Assembly: GCF_946479755.1 (NCBI RefSeq) | Contig: NZ_CAMLHC010000025.1 | Location: forward strand, 1-64,000 | From: an uncultured Chitinophaga sp. | GTDB taxonomy: Bacteria; Bacteroidota; Bacteroidia; Chitinophagales; Chitinophagaceae | Direction: 5' to 3' | Length of the DNA stretch: 64,000 bases | Part shown: piece after piece, positions 15,946 through 23,422 of the stretch | Layout: the number at the start of each line of letters is the position of its first letter | Position numbering within the stretch: the first letter of the stretch is position 1 | Notes under the pieces: model-generated | What the model was told of the DNA's origin: nothing | Seen by the model: the letters and a program-made list of their open reading frames with translations, nothing else | The model's database searches: none | Made by a program: the position numbers and the translations under genes

Positions 15946-17229
15946 ATGCTACCCGTGACCATAGAACAAATCTATCATATCTATCTGCAGCATTTTAGCA
16001 TCCAGACAGACACCCGCAAGTTGCAACCGAATGATATTTTCTTTGCCCTGAAAGGGGATAATTTCAACGGCAACGAATTTGCCGCTAAAGCACTGGAGAT
16101 GGGCGCCGCCTTCGCCGTTGTGGACGAAGCAGCCTATTATACGCAGCCGGATAAAATGGCACTGGTAGATAACGTGTTAGAGACTTTACAGGCGCTGGCC
16201 CTGTGGCACCGGAAACGATTAAATATTCCTTTTCTGGCCATTACCGGTACTAACGGTAAAACCACTACGAAAGAACTGGTGAACGCCGCCCTCTCGGCCG
16301 GCTTCAAAACATACGCCACCGTCGGCAATCTCAACAATCATATCGGCGTACCGCTGACCATCCTGTCTATCAAACCGGACGTGGAAATAGCAGTGATTGA
16401 AATGGGCGCCAACCATCAGAAGGAAATTGCAGGCTACTGCAAAATTGCGTTGCCTACCCACGGTATCATCACCAATATCGGTAAAGCCCACCTCGAAGGC
16501 TTCGGCAGCGAGGAAGGCGTGCGCATCGCCAAAGGGGAACTGTACGATTATCTGCGCGACAACAACGGCACCGTGTTCGTTTGCAACGATTATCCTTATC
16601 TCCTCGAAATGAGTAAGGGCATTGCGCAGGTGGTGACCTATGGCAGCAAAGAGGCCGACTATACCGGTACTCCTGCGGCAGATAAGGCTTTGTTGGGCGT
16701 ACAGGTCAACAACAATAACATAGGCTTCATACAGACCAAACTCACCGGCGTGTACAATTTCCCGAACGTGATGGCCGCCGTGGCCGTAGCCAGCCATTTT
16801 AAAGTGCCGGCAGAAAAAATCGGTCCCGCCATCGCTGCCTATATACCTTCCAACAACCGCTCGCAGGTGATACAACAAGGCACCAACACCATTATCATGG
16901 ACGCTTATAACGCCAATCCTTCCAGCATGAAAGCCGCCATCGACAACTTCCTCGGCATCGAAGCGCCGAAGAAAGTACTGATGCTCGGCGCTATGATGGA
17001 GCTCGGCACTGACAGCATTAAAGAACATGAAGCACTGGTGGAACAATTGCAACGCCACCACTGGGAAGCAGTGGTATTGGTAGGCGGTGATTTTAAGAAG
17101 GTCAATCATCCGTACATTTACCTCGACAACTCCGCTGAAGCCGCCAAATGGCTGCAGCAGCAACAGTTCCAGGACACGCACATACTGATTAAAGGTTCCC
17201 GCAGCACGGGTATGGAAAAAGTACTGTAA
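15946..17229 (+). CDS. murF: UDP-MurNAc-tripeptide-D-alanyl-D-alanine ligase MurF
   Basis: Adds D-Ala-D-Ala to the cytoplasmic peptidoglycan precursor. The 427 residues have the N-terminal uridine-binding region (TDTRKLQPNDIFFALKG), the ATP loop GTNGKTTTKEL (about residues 101-111), the middle-domain MGANHQKEI and ITNIGKAHLEGF motifs, and the C-terminal DAYNANPSSM motif. All are intact, so it should be active. A second MurF domain, fused to alanine racemase, lies at 23423. This stand-alone copy is closer to the canonical loop. It is followed by a dyad-rich region with no gene. Confidence 0.95.
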   Translation: MLPVTIEQIYHIYLQHFSIQTDTRKLQPNDIFFALKGDNFNGNEFAAKALEMGAAFAVVDEAAYYTQPDKMALVDNVLETLQALALWHRKRLNIPFLAITGTNGKTTTKELVNAALSAGFKTYATVGNLNNHIGVPLTILSIKPDVEIAVIEMGANHQKEIAGYCKIALPTHGIITNIGKAHLEGFGSEEGVRIAKGELYDYLRDNNGTVFVCNDYPYLLEMSKGIAQVVTYGSKEADYTGTPAADKALLGVQVNNNNIGFIQTKLTGVYNFPNVMAAVAVASHFKVPAEKIGPAIAAYIPSNNRSQVIQQGTNTIIMDAYNANPSSMKAAIDNFLGIEAPKKVLMLGAMMELGTDSIKEHEALVEQLQRHHWEAVVLVGGDFKKVNHPYIYLDNSAEAAKWLQQQQFQDTHILIKGSRSTGMEKVL

Positions 17230-17232
17230 AAC

Positions 17233-17248
17233 TGTGATGGTCATCACA
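17233..17248. promoter_or_regulatory. Perfect CRP/FNR-type palindrome
   Basis: TGTGATGGTCATCACA fits TGTGA-N6-TCACA exactly, the consensus half-sites for Crp-type regulators. It lies 3 bp after the murF stop codon. The same dyad could act as a short hairpin at the murF mRNA end, although no U tract follows. No gene start lies within 1 kb on the plus strand. Confidence 0.4.
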
Positions 17249-17525
17249 GCTACAATATTTTGAAAACAAATGCGTTTAATACCCTAAACGCATATATGCG
17301 ACCATAGGTACACTGAATTTTAAATGCAGCAGGTACCAGCAACAACGATAGAAAAACCAGTAATGCAGTGATGATTACATGTAGTTAATGCGAACTGATC
17401 TTATCAGCTGCTTTTATTGCCACCTTAGACATCCTATAGACTATCCGCCCTTTTTGAAGTGTTGTTTTTTTCAAAATGCTGAAAGAAACGAAGTGGAAGA
17501 GGTGTGGAGTTAGCTAAAAAAAAAG

Positions 17526-17552
17526 ACCTGCAAGCTAAAAAACCCGCAGGTG
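17526..17552 (-). terminator. Possible minus-strand terminator downstream of mce
   Basis: ACCTGC pairs with GCAGGT across a 15-nt loop. On the minus strand the hairpin is followed by nine U residues. It lies 335 bp beyond the end of the epimerase gene, so it may end a long 3' UTR or an unannotated RNA. Confidence 0.4.
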
Positions 17553-17886
17553 TTCATAACCTATGCCAACTTTAGAGTAATCGTGAAAGCTTAAAGTTTA
17601 TAGTAACTATAAAAACCAAGCTTTATAATATCTTGTGTTTATAAGGATCTGTCTTTTTATTTTTTGTTTTTGATTGTCTTTTATTGAGATAACATATCAG
17701 AAAATATATTTGTTCAAAAAAACTGAAAAATTTTTGGGCAATTATTCTCTCTGATTTTGGTTTTTTGGGTTCCCTTTCGAGGTCACTCTATTTATCTACG
17801 TATCACAGGATCTCTTTGGATTGCTAAAATGGAAAAAAAATTAAAATAAATTTAATTATTAAAATTTATTATGTCTAACTAATTCG

Positions 17887-18288
17887 TTATTTGATCTCTT
17901 GACAAATTTCGATCAAAACGCCGTTGGTATTTTTAGGGTGCAGAAAGCAAATCAGCTTGTTATCGGCCCCTTTTTTAGGTGTTTCCTGCAATAAAACAAA
18001 CCCTTCCTGCTGCAACCTGTCCATCTCCGCGTAGATATCCGCCACTTCAAAAGCGATGTGATGCATGCCTTCGCCCTTTTTAGCCAAAAATTTAGCAATG
18101 GCACTGTCCGGCCCGGTAGCCTCCAGTAGCTCTATTTTTGTTTCACCCTGCCGGAAAAAGGCCGTCTGCACCTGTTCGCTGCCGACTTCCTCCTTTTTAT
18201 AACAGGGCGTGTTCAATAGTTTTTCAAATAACGGAACAGACACGTCCAGGGATGTTACCGCAATCCCGATATGCTCTACTTTTAACAT
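17887..18288 (-). CDS. mce: Methylmalonyl-CoA epimerase
   Basis: Interconverts (R)- and (S)-methylmalonyl-CoA in the propionate/succinate pathway. The 133-residue protein is a glyoxalase/VOC fold: residue-5 region VEHIGIAV with its metal-binding His, KIELLEAT with the Glu, MHHIAFEV with a second His, and the final GVLIEICQ Glu. The stretch GPDSAIAKFLAKKGEGMHHIAF is highly typical of this enzyme. A cobalamin-binding subunit of methylmalonyl-CoA mutase type lies 20 kb away at 37211, so the pathway is present but dispersed. Confidence 0.93.
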   Translation of the reverse strand: MLKVEHIGIAVTSLDVSVPLFEKLLNTPCYKKEEVGSEQVQTAFFRQGETKIELLEATGPDSAIAKFLAKKGEGMHHIAFEVADIYAEMDRLQQEGFVLLQETPKKGADNKLICFLHPKNTNGVLIEICQEIK

Positions 18289-18355
18289 GAAAAATTCTTT
18301 TATCGGTATGATGAATGGCGTCTTGCCTAACCCGGTAAAAATAGAACTTATGTCG

Positions 18356-18363
18356 TAGATTTG
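18356..18363 (+). promoter_or_regulatory. Possible -7 box of cysteine desulfurase promoter
   Basis: TAGATTTG matches TAnnTTTG, 36 bp before the ATG at 18400. No -33 box at standard spacing. Confidence 0.3.
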
Positions 18364-18399
18364 GATTGTTTGGGAGATGATATAAAAAATAAAGAGAAT

Positions 18400-19617
18400 A
18401 TGTTAGAATTGCCTGTTTACCTGGACAATAACGCTACCACGCCCTGCGACCCGCGGGTGCTGGAGACCATGCTGCCCTATTTCAGCGGCATGTTTGGCAA
18501 TGCGGCGAGCCGCAGCCACGCTTTTGGCTGGGCGGCGGAAGCGGCGGTAGACCAGGCCCGCGAACAGGTGGCCCGCCTGATAGGGGCGCAACCACAGGAA
18601 ATCGTATTCACCTCGGGCGCCACAGAGGCCGTCAACCTCGCTATCAAAGGCGTTTTCGAGACCTATGCCGCCAAAGGCAATCATATTATCACCTGTCAGA
18701 CCGAACACAAAGCGGTGCTCGACACCTGCAAACACCTGGAGAAAAAAGGGGCCGTGGTGACGTACCTGCCGGTAAATAGTGTCGGACTTCCTGACCTGAC
18801 CGCGCTGGAAGCTGCCATCACCCCACAGACTATTCTCCTGGCGTTTATGTATGCCAATAATGAAACCGGCGTGGTCCATCCGGTGCAGGCCATAGGCGCT
18901 ATCGCCAAAAAGCACGGTGTCATCTACCTCTGTGATGCCTCCCAAGCCGTGGGTAAAATACCGGTCAATGTACTCGCCGACCACATCGACCTGCTGACGC
19001 TCAGCGCCCATAAAATGTACGGACCCAAAGGCGTAGGCGCCCTCTACGTAAGACGCCGTGATCCACGGGTGAAGCTCACCGCGCAGATGGACGGCGGCGG
19101 TCATGAAAGAGGCATGCGTTCCGGTACCCTCAATGTGCCCGGCATCGTGGGACTGGGCAAGGCTTGCGAGATCGCGCAACAGGAAATGGCCGCCGACGCA
19201 AAAAGATTGTCGCTCATGCGAAACCGCCTGCAGGAAGCGTTATTACAAATAGAACATGCTTATGTGAATGGTTCTGTTGAACACCGGCTGCCGCATGTGA
19301 TGAATATTTCCTTTAAATATATAGAAGGCACCACCTTACTGATGGGATTTAATAAAACAATTGCACTCTCCTCCGGCTCCGCCTGTACGGCGGCCTCCAT
19401 GGAACCCAGCTACGTGCTGAAAGCCCTCGGCATTGGCGACGACCTCGCCCACGCCTCCCTGCGCTTCGCTTTGGGCCGGTTTACCACGGATGAACAGATC
19501 GATTATGCTATCCGTACCGTTACCAGTACCGTTCAGCAGTTACGGGCCGAAAGCCCCCTCTGGGAAATGTACCGGGAAGGGCATCTCGCCGATAGCGCTT
19601 CCTGGGCTCATCCATGA
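18400..19617 (+). CDS. Cysteine desulfurase (IscS/NifS family)
   Basis: A PLP enzyme that releases sulfur from cysteine for Fe-S clusters, tRNA thiolation or, potentially, Moco. The 405-residue protein starts VYLDNNATTPCDPRVL. It has the EHKAVLDTC loop, the LSAHKMYGPKGVGALYVRR block with the PLP lysine, and the active-site cysteine loop SSGSACTAASMEPSYVL near the C-terminus. The short loop and overall layout fit the IscS (class I) group rather than SufS. ATG 18400 was chosen over an upstream in-frame codon because it begins at the conserved strand. gldF follows 69 bp downstream. Confidence 0.93.
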   Translation: MLELPVYLDNNATTPCDPRVLETMLPYFSGMFGNAASRSHAFGWAAEAAVDQAREQVARLIGAQPQEIVFTSGATEAVNLAIKGVFETYAAKGNHIITCQTEHKAVLDTCKHLEKKGAVVTYLPVNSVGLPDLTALEAAITPQTILLAFMYANNETGVVHPVQAIGAIAKKHGVIYLCDASQAVGKIPVNVLADHIDLLTLSAHKMYGPKGVGALYVRRRDPRVKLTAQMDGGGHERGMRSGTLNVPGIVGLGKACEIAQQEMAADAKRLSLMRNRLQEALLQIEHAYVNGSVEHRLPHVMNISFKYIEGTTLLMGFNKTIALSSGSACTAASMEPSYVLKALGIGDDLAHASLRFALGRFTTDEQIDYAIRTVTSTVQQLRAESPLWEMYREGHLADSASWAHP

Positions 19618-19686
19618 TTTTCTTGCCGGCAACCATAATCTTATATATTTGTATTTTTATGTATCCTAATCCTTACAAAACTGTCC

Positions 19687-20427
19687 ATGCTTGCCATCTT
19701 TAAGAAAGAGATCAACCAGTTTTTCAGCAGTGTCACCGGTTATGTGGCCATCGTGCTGTTTTTACTGGCAAACGGCCTGTTCCTCTTCGTATTCCCTGAT
19801 ACCAGCCTGCTCGACACCGGTTACGCCAACCTGGACCCGTTGTTCGACCTGGCCCCGCTGATCTACCTGTTACTGATACCCGCTATCACCATGCGCTGTT
19901 TTGCCGATGAATTCAAAACCGGCACCATGGAGCTGTTGAGCACCAAGCCACTCAGCTGGTGGCAGATCGTGATGGGTAAATTCTGGGGCAGCCTGCTGAT
20001 TGTGGGCATCTCCCTGATACCCACCGTTGTTTATTATATCGCCGTGCGGCAACTGAGCGTAAACCCGCAGCAGCTCGATAATGGCGGCATACTGGGCGCT
20101 TATACCGGCCTGTTCCTGCTAGGCGCCGTTTTCACCGCTATCGGGCTGTGGGCGTCCTCGCTTACTGCCAACGCCATGATCGCCTTTCTGATCGCCGTTT
20201 TCACCAGCTATATCTTTTACAATGGCTTCGACGCGCTCAGTAAAATCCCTGCTTTCAGCGGCGGGGCCGACTACTATCTGCAGATGGCCGGTATCCGGTT
20301 CCACTATACGTCTGTCAGCCGCGGGGTCATCGACAGCCGCGATATCATCTACTTCATCAGCATTATCGGCCTGATGCTGTACCTCACCAAATTATCCCTA
20401 CAAAGAAAACTCTGGCAGAACGGTTAA
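19687..20427 (+). CDS. gldF: Gliding motility ABC transporter permease GldF
   Basis: GldF is the membrane subunit of the GldA-GldF-GldG ABC transporter associated with gliding. The 246 residues start MLAIFKKEINQFFSSVTGYV, a typical GldF N-terminus, with about six membrane segments and the conserved FADEFKTGTMELLSTKPLSWWQIV region of ABC-2-type permeases. gldG follows after 10 bp in the same operon. The ATPase gldA is not in this window. Confidence 0.92.
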   Translation: MLAIFKKEINQFFSSVTGYVAIVLFLLANGLFLFVFPDTSLLDTGYANLDPLFDLAPLIYLLLIPAITMRCFADEFKTGTMELLSTKPLSWWQIVMGKFWGSLLIVGISLIPTVVYYIAVRQLSVNPQQLDNGGILGAYTGLFLLGAVFTAIGLWASSLTANAMIAFLIAVFTSYIFYNGFDALSKIPAFSGGADYYLQMAGIRFHYTSVSRGVIDSRDIIYFISIIGLMLYLTKLSLQRKLWQNG

Positions 20428-20437
20428 TATAAACAGT

Positions 20438-22141
20438 ATGGCTAAACGAAAAAAATATATACAGCAGGCGCTGGTTATTATCCTCGTACTGATTGGCATG
20501 AACATTGCCGCGGCCTACTTTCACGGCAGATGGGACCTGACTGCGGAGAAAAGATATACGCTCACCGGCAGCACCAAACAGATGCTGCGGCAGCTCAACA
20601 GCCCGGTAGACATAGAAGTGTTCCTCAAAGGGGACTATCCTGCTTCCTTTAAACAGCTGGCGCAGTCCACCCGGGAACTGCTGGAGGAATTCCGCGAGTA
20701 TGGCAAACAGAACATCCGCTTTACCTTCATCAATCCCGGCCAGGGCCTTTCGGACTCCGCCCGTATGAAATTTTTCGGCGAGCTCACCGCACAGGGCATC
20801 ATGCCGTTTAACATGAAAGTACAGGAAGACGCCAATGACAGTTACTCCGAAAAACTCATCTTTCCCGGCGCCCTGGTGCATTACAAGGGAAAAACCATCG
20901 GCGTCAACCTGCTGAAAAATCAGGGCGGACAGGACCCTATGCAAACCATGAACAGCTCCGAAGCCTTGCTGGAGTACCAGTTCGCCAATGCCATCAGTAA
21001 ACTGCAGGAAGAGAAAAAGCCGCTGGTAGGTTATATGCTGGGCCATGGCGAATCGCTGGGCGCAGAAGTGTATGACGCGCTCACCACGCTGCAAGCCGGT
21101 TACGGGCTGGACACGCTCACGCTGCAATCTGTTCCGGTAATTCCGCATGACTTTGACATCATCCTGTTTGCCAAGCCAGCAGCGGCTTTCAGCGATCAGG
21201 ATAAATTAAAGATCGATCAGTATGTAATGAACGGCGGAAAAGTGTTCTGGTTCCTCGATGAAACCAACGCCGCCATGGACAGCCTGCATCAGCGGTCTGA
21301 GTTTCTCGCTTTTGACCGGGGGCTGAACCTGGAAGACCTGTTGTTCCGCTACGGTGTGCGCATCAACCAGGACCTGGTACAGGACCTGCAATGTGATATT
21401 GTGCCGCTGGTAGTAGGCAATGTGGGCAACCGTCCGCAGATACAGCCGGTGCCGTTCCCGTATTTTCCCATGCTGACGCCAACGGGCGCACATCCCATTG
21501 TAAAAAATATGGATATGGTGCTGAGCCGCTTTGTCAGCTCACTGGATACGGTAAAAGCGGAAGGCGTGAAAAAAACTATTCTGCTCACCAGCTCCCGCAG
21601 CAGCCGCCGTGTGCGCATACCCGCACAGGTGAGCTGGGATATTGTAAAAACAAAACCCAATGTCCGGGAGTACCGCGAGCACAATATTCCTGCGGCCGTA
21701 TTGCTGGAAGGGCATTTCACCTCGCTGTTCCGCAACCGGCTGGACCAGGCCACTATGGCGGCTCTTCAGCAGGCAGGCGGCAGGCCTTTCCGGGAAACAG
21801 CTGATACCGCCAATAAGATGATCGTTGTGAGTGACGGCGATCTTATCGCCAACGCCGTGTCCCGTAAGGAAGGACCTTTGCAGATGGGCATCAATGAATT
21901 TAACCCAGGCTTTGCCTTTGCCAATAAAGAGTTTTTCCTCAACTGTCTTGAGTACCTGAGCGGTAAAAGCGGTATCATGGAAAGCCGGAACAAGGAGTTA
22001 ACCCTCCGTTTGCTGGACGCAGAAAAAATTAAAAAAGAAAAAACAAAATGGCAGGTGATCTGCTTCCTGGTACCGATAGGGCTGGTGTTGCTTTTTGCAA
22101 TGGTGTTCCAGTTTGTGCGCCAGCGTAAGTTCGCAGAGTAG
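20438..22141 (+). CDS. gldG: Gliding motility ABC transporter auxiliary protein GldG
   Basis: A 567-residue partner of GldF. An N-terminal membrane anchor (ALVIILVLIGMNIAAAYF) is followed by the conserved WDLTAEKRYTLTGSTKQML segment, a large periplasmic region of DUF4350/GldG type containing GYMLGHGES, and a C-terminal membrane helix (WQVICFLVPIGLVLLFAMVF). Orientation and spacing indicate co-translation with gldF. The stop codon is followed immediately by mosaic repeat copy B. Confidence 0.92.
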   Translation: MAKRKKYIQQALVIILVLIGMNIAAAYFHGRWDLTAEKRYTLTGSTKQMLRQLNSPVDIEVFLKGDYPASFKQLAQSTRELLEEFREYGKQNIRFTFINPGQGLSDSARMKFFGELTAQGIMPFNMKVQEDANDSYSEKLIFPGALVHYKGKTIGVNLLKNQGGQDPMQTMNSSEALLEYQFANAISKLQEEKKPLVGYMLGHGESLGAEVYDALTTLQAGYGLDTLTLQSVPVIPHDFDIILFAKPAAAFSDQDKLKIDQYVMNGGKVFWFLDETNAAMDSLHQRSEFLAFDRGLNLEDLLFRYGVRINQDLVQDLQCDIVPLVVGNVGNRPQIQPVPFPYFPMLTPTGAHPIVKNMDMVLSRFVSSLDTVKAEGVKKTILLTSSRSSRRVRIPAQVSWDIVKTKPNVREYREHNIPAAVLLEGHFTSLFRNRLDQATMAALQQAGGRPFRETADTANKMIVVSDGDLIANAVSRKEGPLQMGINEFNPGFAFANKEFFLNCLEYLSGKSGIMESRNKELTLRLLDAEKIKKEKTKWQVICFLVPIGLVLLFAMVFQFVRQRKFAE

Positions 22142-22213
22142 GCACGCAAAGGGAGAAAGCGAGCAAAGGGCGCTAAGAAGCGGAGAAAAGAGCGGAGAAA
22201 GAAGCGGAGAAGA
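22142..22213 (+). repeat. Degenerate 'cgcaaag' mosaic repeat, copy B
   Basis: Begins directly after the gldG stop codon with GCACGCAAAGGG and continues with AGCAAAGGGCGC, AAGCGGAG and AGAGCGGAG units in irregular order. Its vocabulary is the same as that of the repeat after moaC at 3045-3145. An inverted partner lies about 110 bp further on. Confidence 0.7.
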
Positions 22214-22324
22214 ATGACAAAAAAACACCTGGTTTAATATTAGAGTAATAACCCATACATATAACAGATGACCAGCGTCATCCGTTTTTAACTTTTTTAT
22301 ATGCATTTTTAGTATCGGGTGGCA

Positions 22325-22380
22325 TGGCGCTTTTGCGTGCATATCTTCGCGCTCTTTGCGTGCTTATGCGCCTTTGCGTG
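22325..22380 (-). repeat. Degenerate 'cgcaaag' mosaic repeat, copy C (inverted)
   Basis: Reads CTTTGCGTG, CTTCGCGCTCTTTGCG and CCTTTGCGTG on the plus strand. Its reverse complement aligns closely with copy A at 3075-3115. With copy B it forms an inverted pair (CACGCAAAG against CTTTGCGTG) around about 110 bp of plain sequence, ending just before the promoter box of the TerC gene. Confidence 0.7.
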
Positions 22381-22390
22381 TAGAAATACC

Positions 22391-22398
22391 TATCTTTG
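22391..22398 (+). promoter_or_regulatory. Possible -7 box of TerC-family gene promoter
   Basis: TATCTTTG matches TAnnTTTG, 25 bp before the ATG at 22423. A TTTG inside repeat copy C lies upstream, but at 14 bp rather than the usual 19-21 bp. Confidence 0.4.
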
Positions 22399-22422
22399 CC
22401 CTTCACAAAAAGCGTGCGTTTC

Positions 22423-23337
22423 ATGACACCTATCCAGTGGACATATCTCATTTTTAGTATTGTGATAGTCCTGGCTTTAGTTTTTGATTTAGGCTTATTC
22501 AGTAAAAAAAACACCAAAACAACGTTAAGAACTGCGCTATGGCAGAGTATTTTCTGGGTGGGCCTGGCCGTTATGTTCTTTGGATTTATGTGGTTTGAAG
22601 ATGGTGCAGAAACAGCCATCAACTTCATGAGTGCCTACCTCATGGAGAAATCACTGTCAATGGACAATATTTTTGTGTTTATTCTCATTTTTAGTTTCTT
22701 TAAAATAAAGGAAGAGCACTACTCGCGTGTATTATTGATAGGTATCCTGATGGCGTTGGTCTTCCGGGCTATTTTCATCAGTGTGGGCGTAGTGCTGATT
22801 GCCCGGTTTCACTGGATATTGTACATTTTTGGTGCATTCCTGTTGTACACCGGCTATAAAATGTTTACCGCGAAAGCGGATGATGAGTTTAAACCGGAGG
22901 AAAACGTGGCTTACCGGTTTATGAACAAGTACCTGCGGGTAACGCATGAAGAGGCACATGGAAAATTTGTGGTCCGCAAAAATAATAAGGTGTATCTGAC
23001 GACGTTATCTGTAGTAGTCGTGATGCTCGCCGTGACCGATATTATTTTTGCCCTGGATTCCATTCCTGCGGTATTTGCCATCTCACAACAACCGGTTGTG
23101 GTATACACCTCCAACATATTCGCGGTACTGGGATTACGTTCCCTGTTCTTTTTGTTGAGAGGAGCGGTAGATAAATTCGATTATCTGCCCCAGGGTATTG
23201 CCATCGTACTGATATACATTGGACTGAAAATGCTGGCAGATTACTTTATCCATATACCGGTATATGTATCGCTGTTGGTGATTGTTCTTTGTCTGGGAGG
23301 GTCTATCTGGTACTCTCTCCGTCATCAGAAAAAATGA
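22423..23337 (+). CDS. TerC family integral membrane protein
   Basis: A 304-residue inner-membrane protein of the TerC/Alx family, implicated in metal (manganese) export coupled to protein secretion in other bacteria. About eight hydrophobic helices are visible. The conserved acidic motifs SLSMDNIFVFILIF and VTDIIFALDSIPAVFAI are intact; their Asp residues lie inside membrane helices. ATG 22423 was preferred over a TTG ten codons upstream because it begins at the first helix and is well spaced from the TATCTTTG box. The next gene begins about 85 bp after the stop. Confidence 0.92.
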   Translation: MTPIQWTYLIFSIVIVLALVFDLGLFSKKNTKTTLRTALWQSIFWVGLAVMFFGFMWFEDGAETAINFMSAYLMEKSLSMDNIFVFILIFSFFKIKEEHYSRVLLIGILMALVFRAIFISVGVVLIARFHWILYIFGAFLLYTGYKMFTAKADDEFKPEENVAYRFMNKYLRVTHEEAHGKFVVRKNNKVYLTTLSVVVVMLAVTDIIFALDSIPAVFAISQQPVVVYTSNIFAVLGLRSLFFLLRGAVDKFDYLPQGIAIVLIYIGLKMLADYFIHIPVYVSLLVIVLCLGGSIWYSLRHQKK

Positions 23338-23422
23338 GTTACCGGAAATAGAAAAGCCTAGTAATAAAACGGCTGCTATAGGAGTCATAGCAGTGGTTAG
23401 TGATTATTCAAATCTGATAAAA

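Larger units (their letters stand above)
17230..17886. other. Gene-free, dyad-rich intergenic region
   Basis: About 650 bp without a plausible protein gene, AT-rich in its second half. It holds at least seven inverted repeats: 17232-17249 (CRP-like), 17270-17293 (ATGCGTTTA/TAAACGCAT, 9-bp stem), 17289-17300 (CGCATATATGCG), 17360-17378, 17395-17407, 17526-17552 (terminator-like on the minus strand) and 17587-17623 (double dyad around 17605). It may encode a structured RNA or hold regulatory sites; nothing was matched to a known RNA family. Confidence 0.5.

Noticed and set aside
17526..17552. CRISPR-like or tRNA-like structure in the orphan region
   Set aside because: The dyads differ from each other in sequence and spacing, so there is no repeat-spacer pattern, and no cloverleaf can be drawn.
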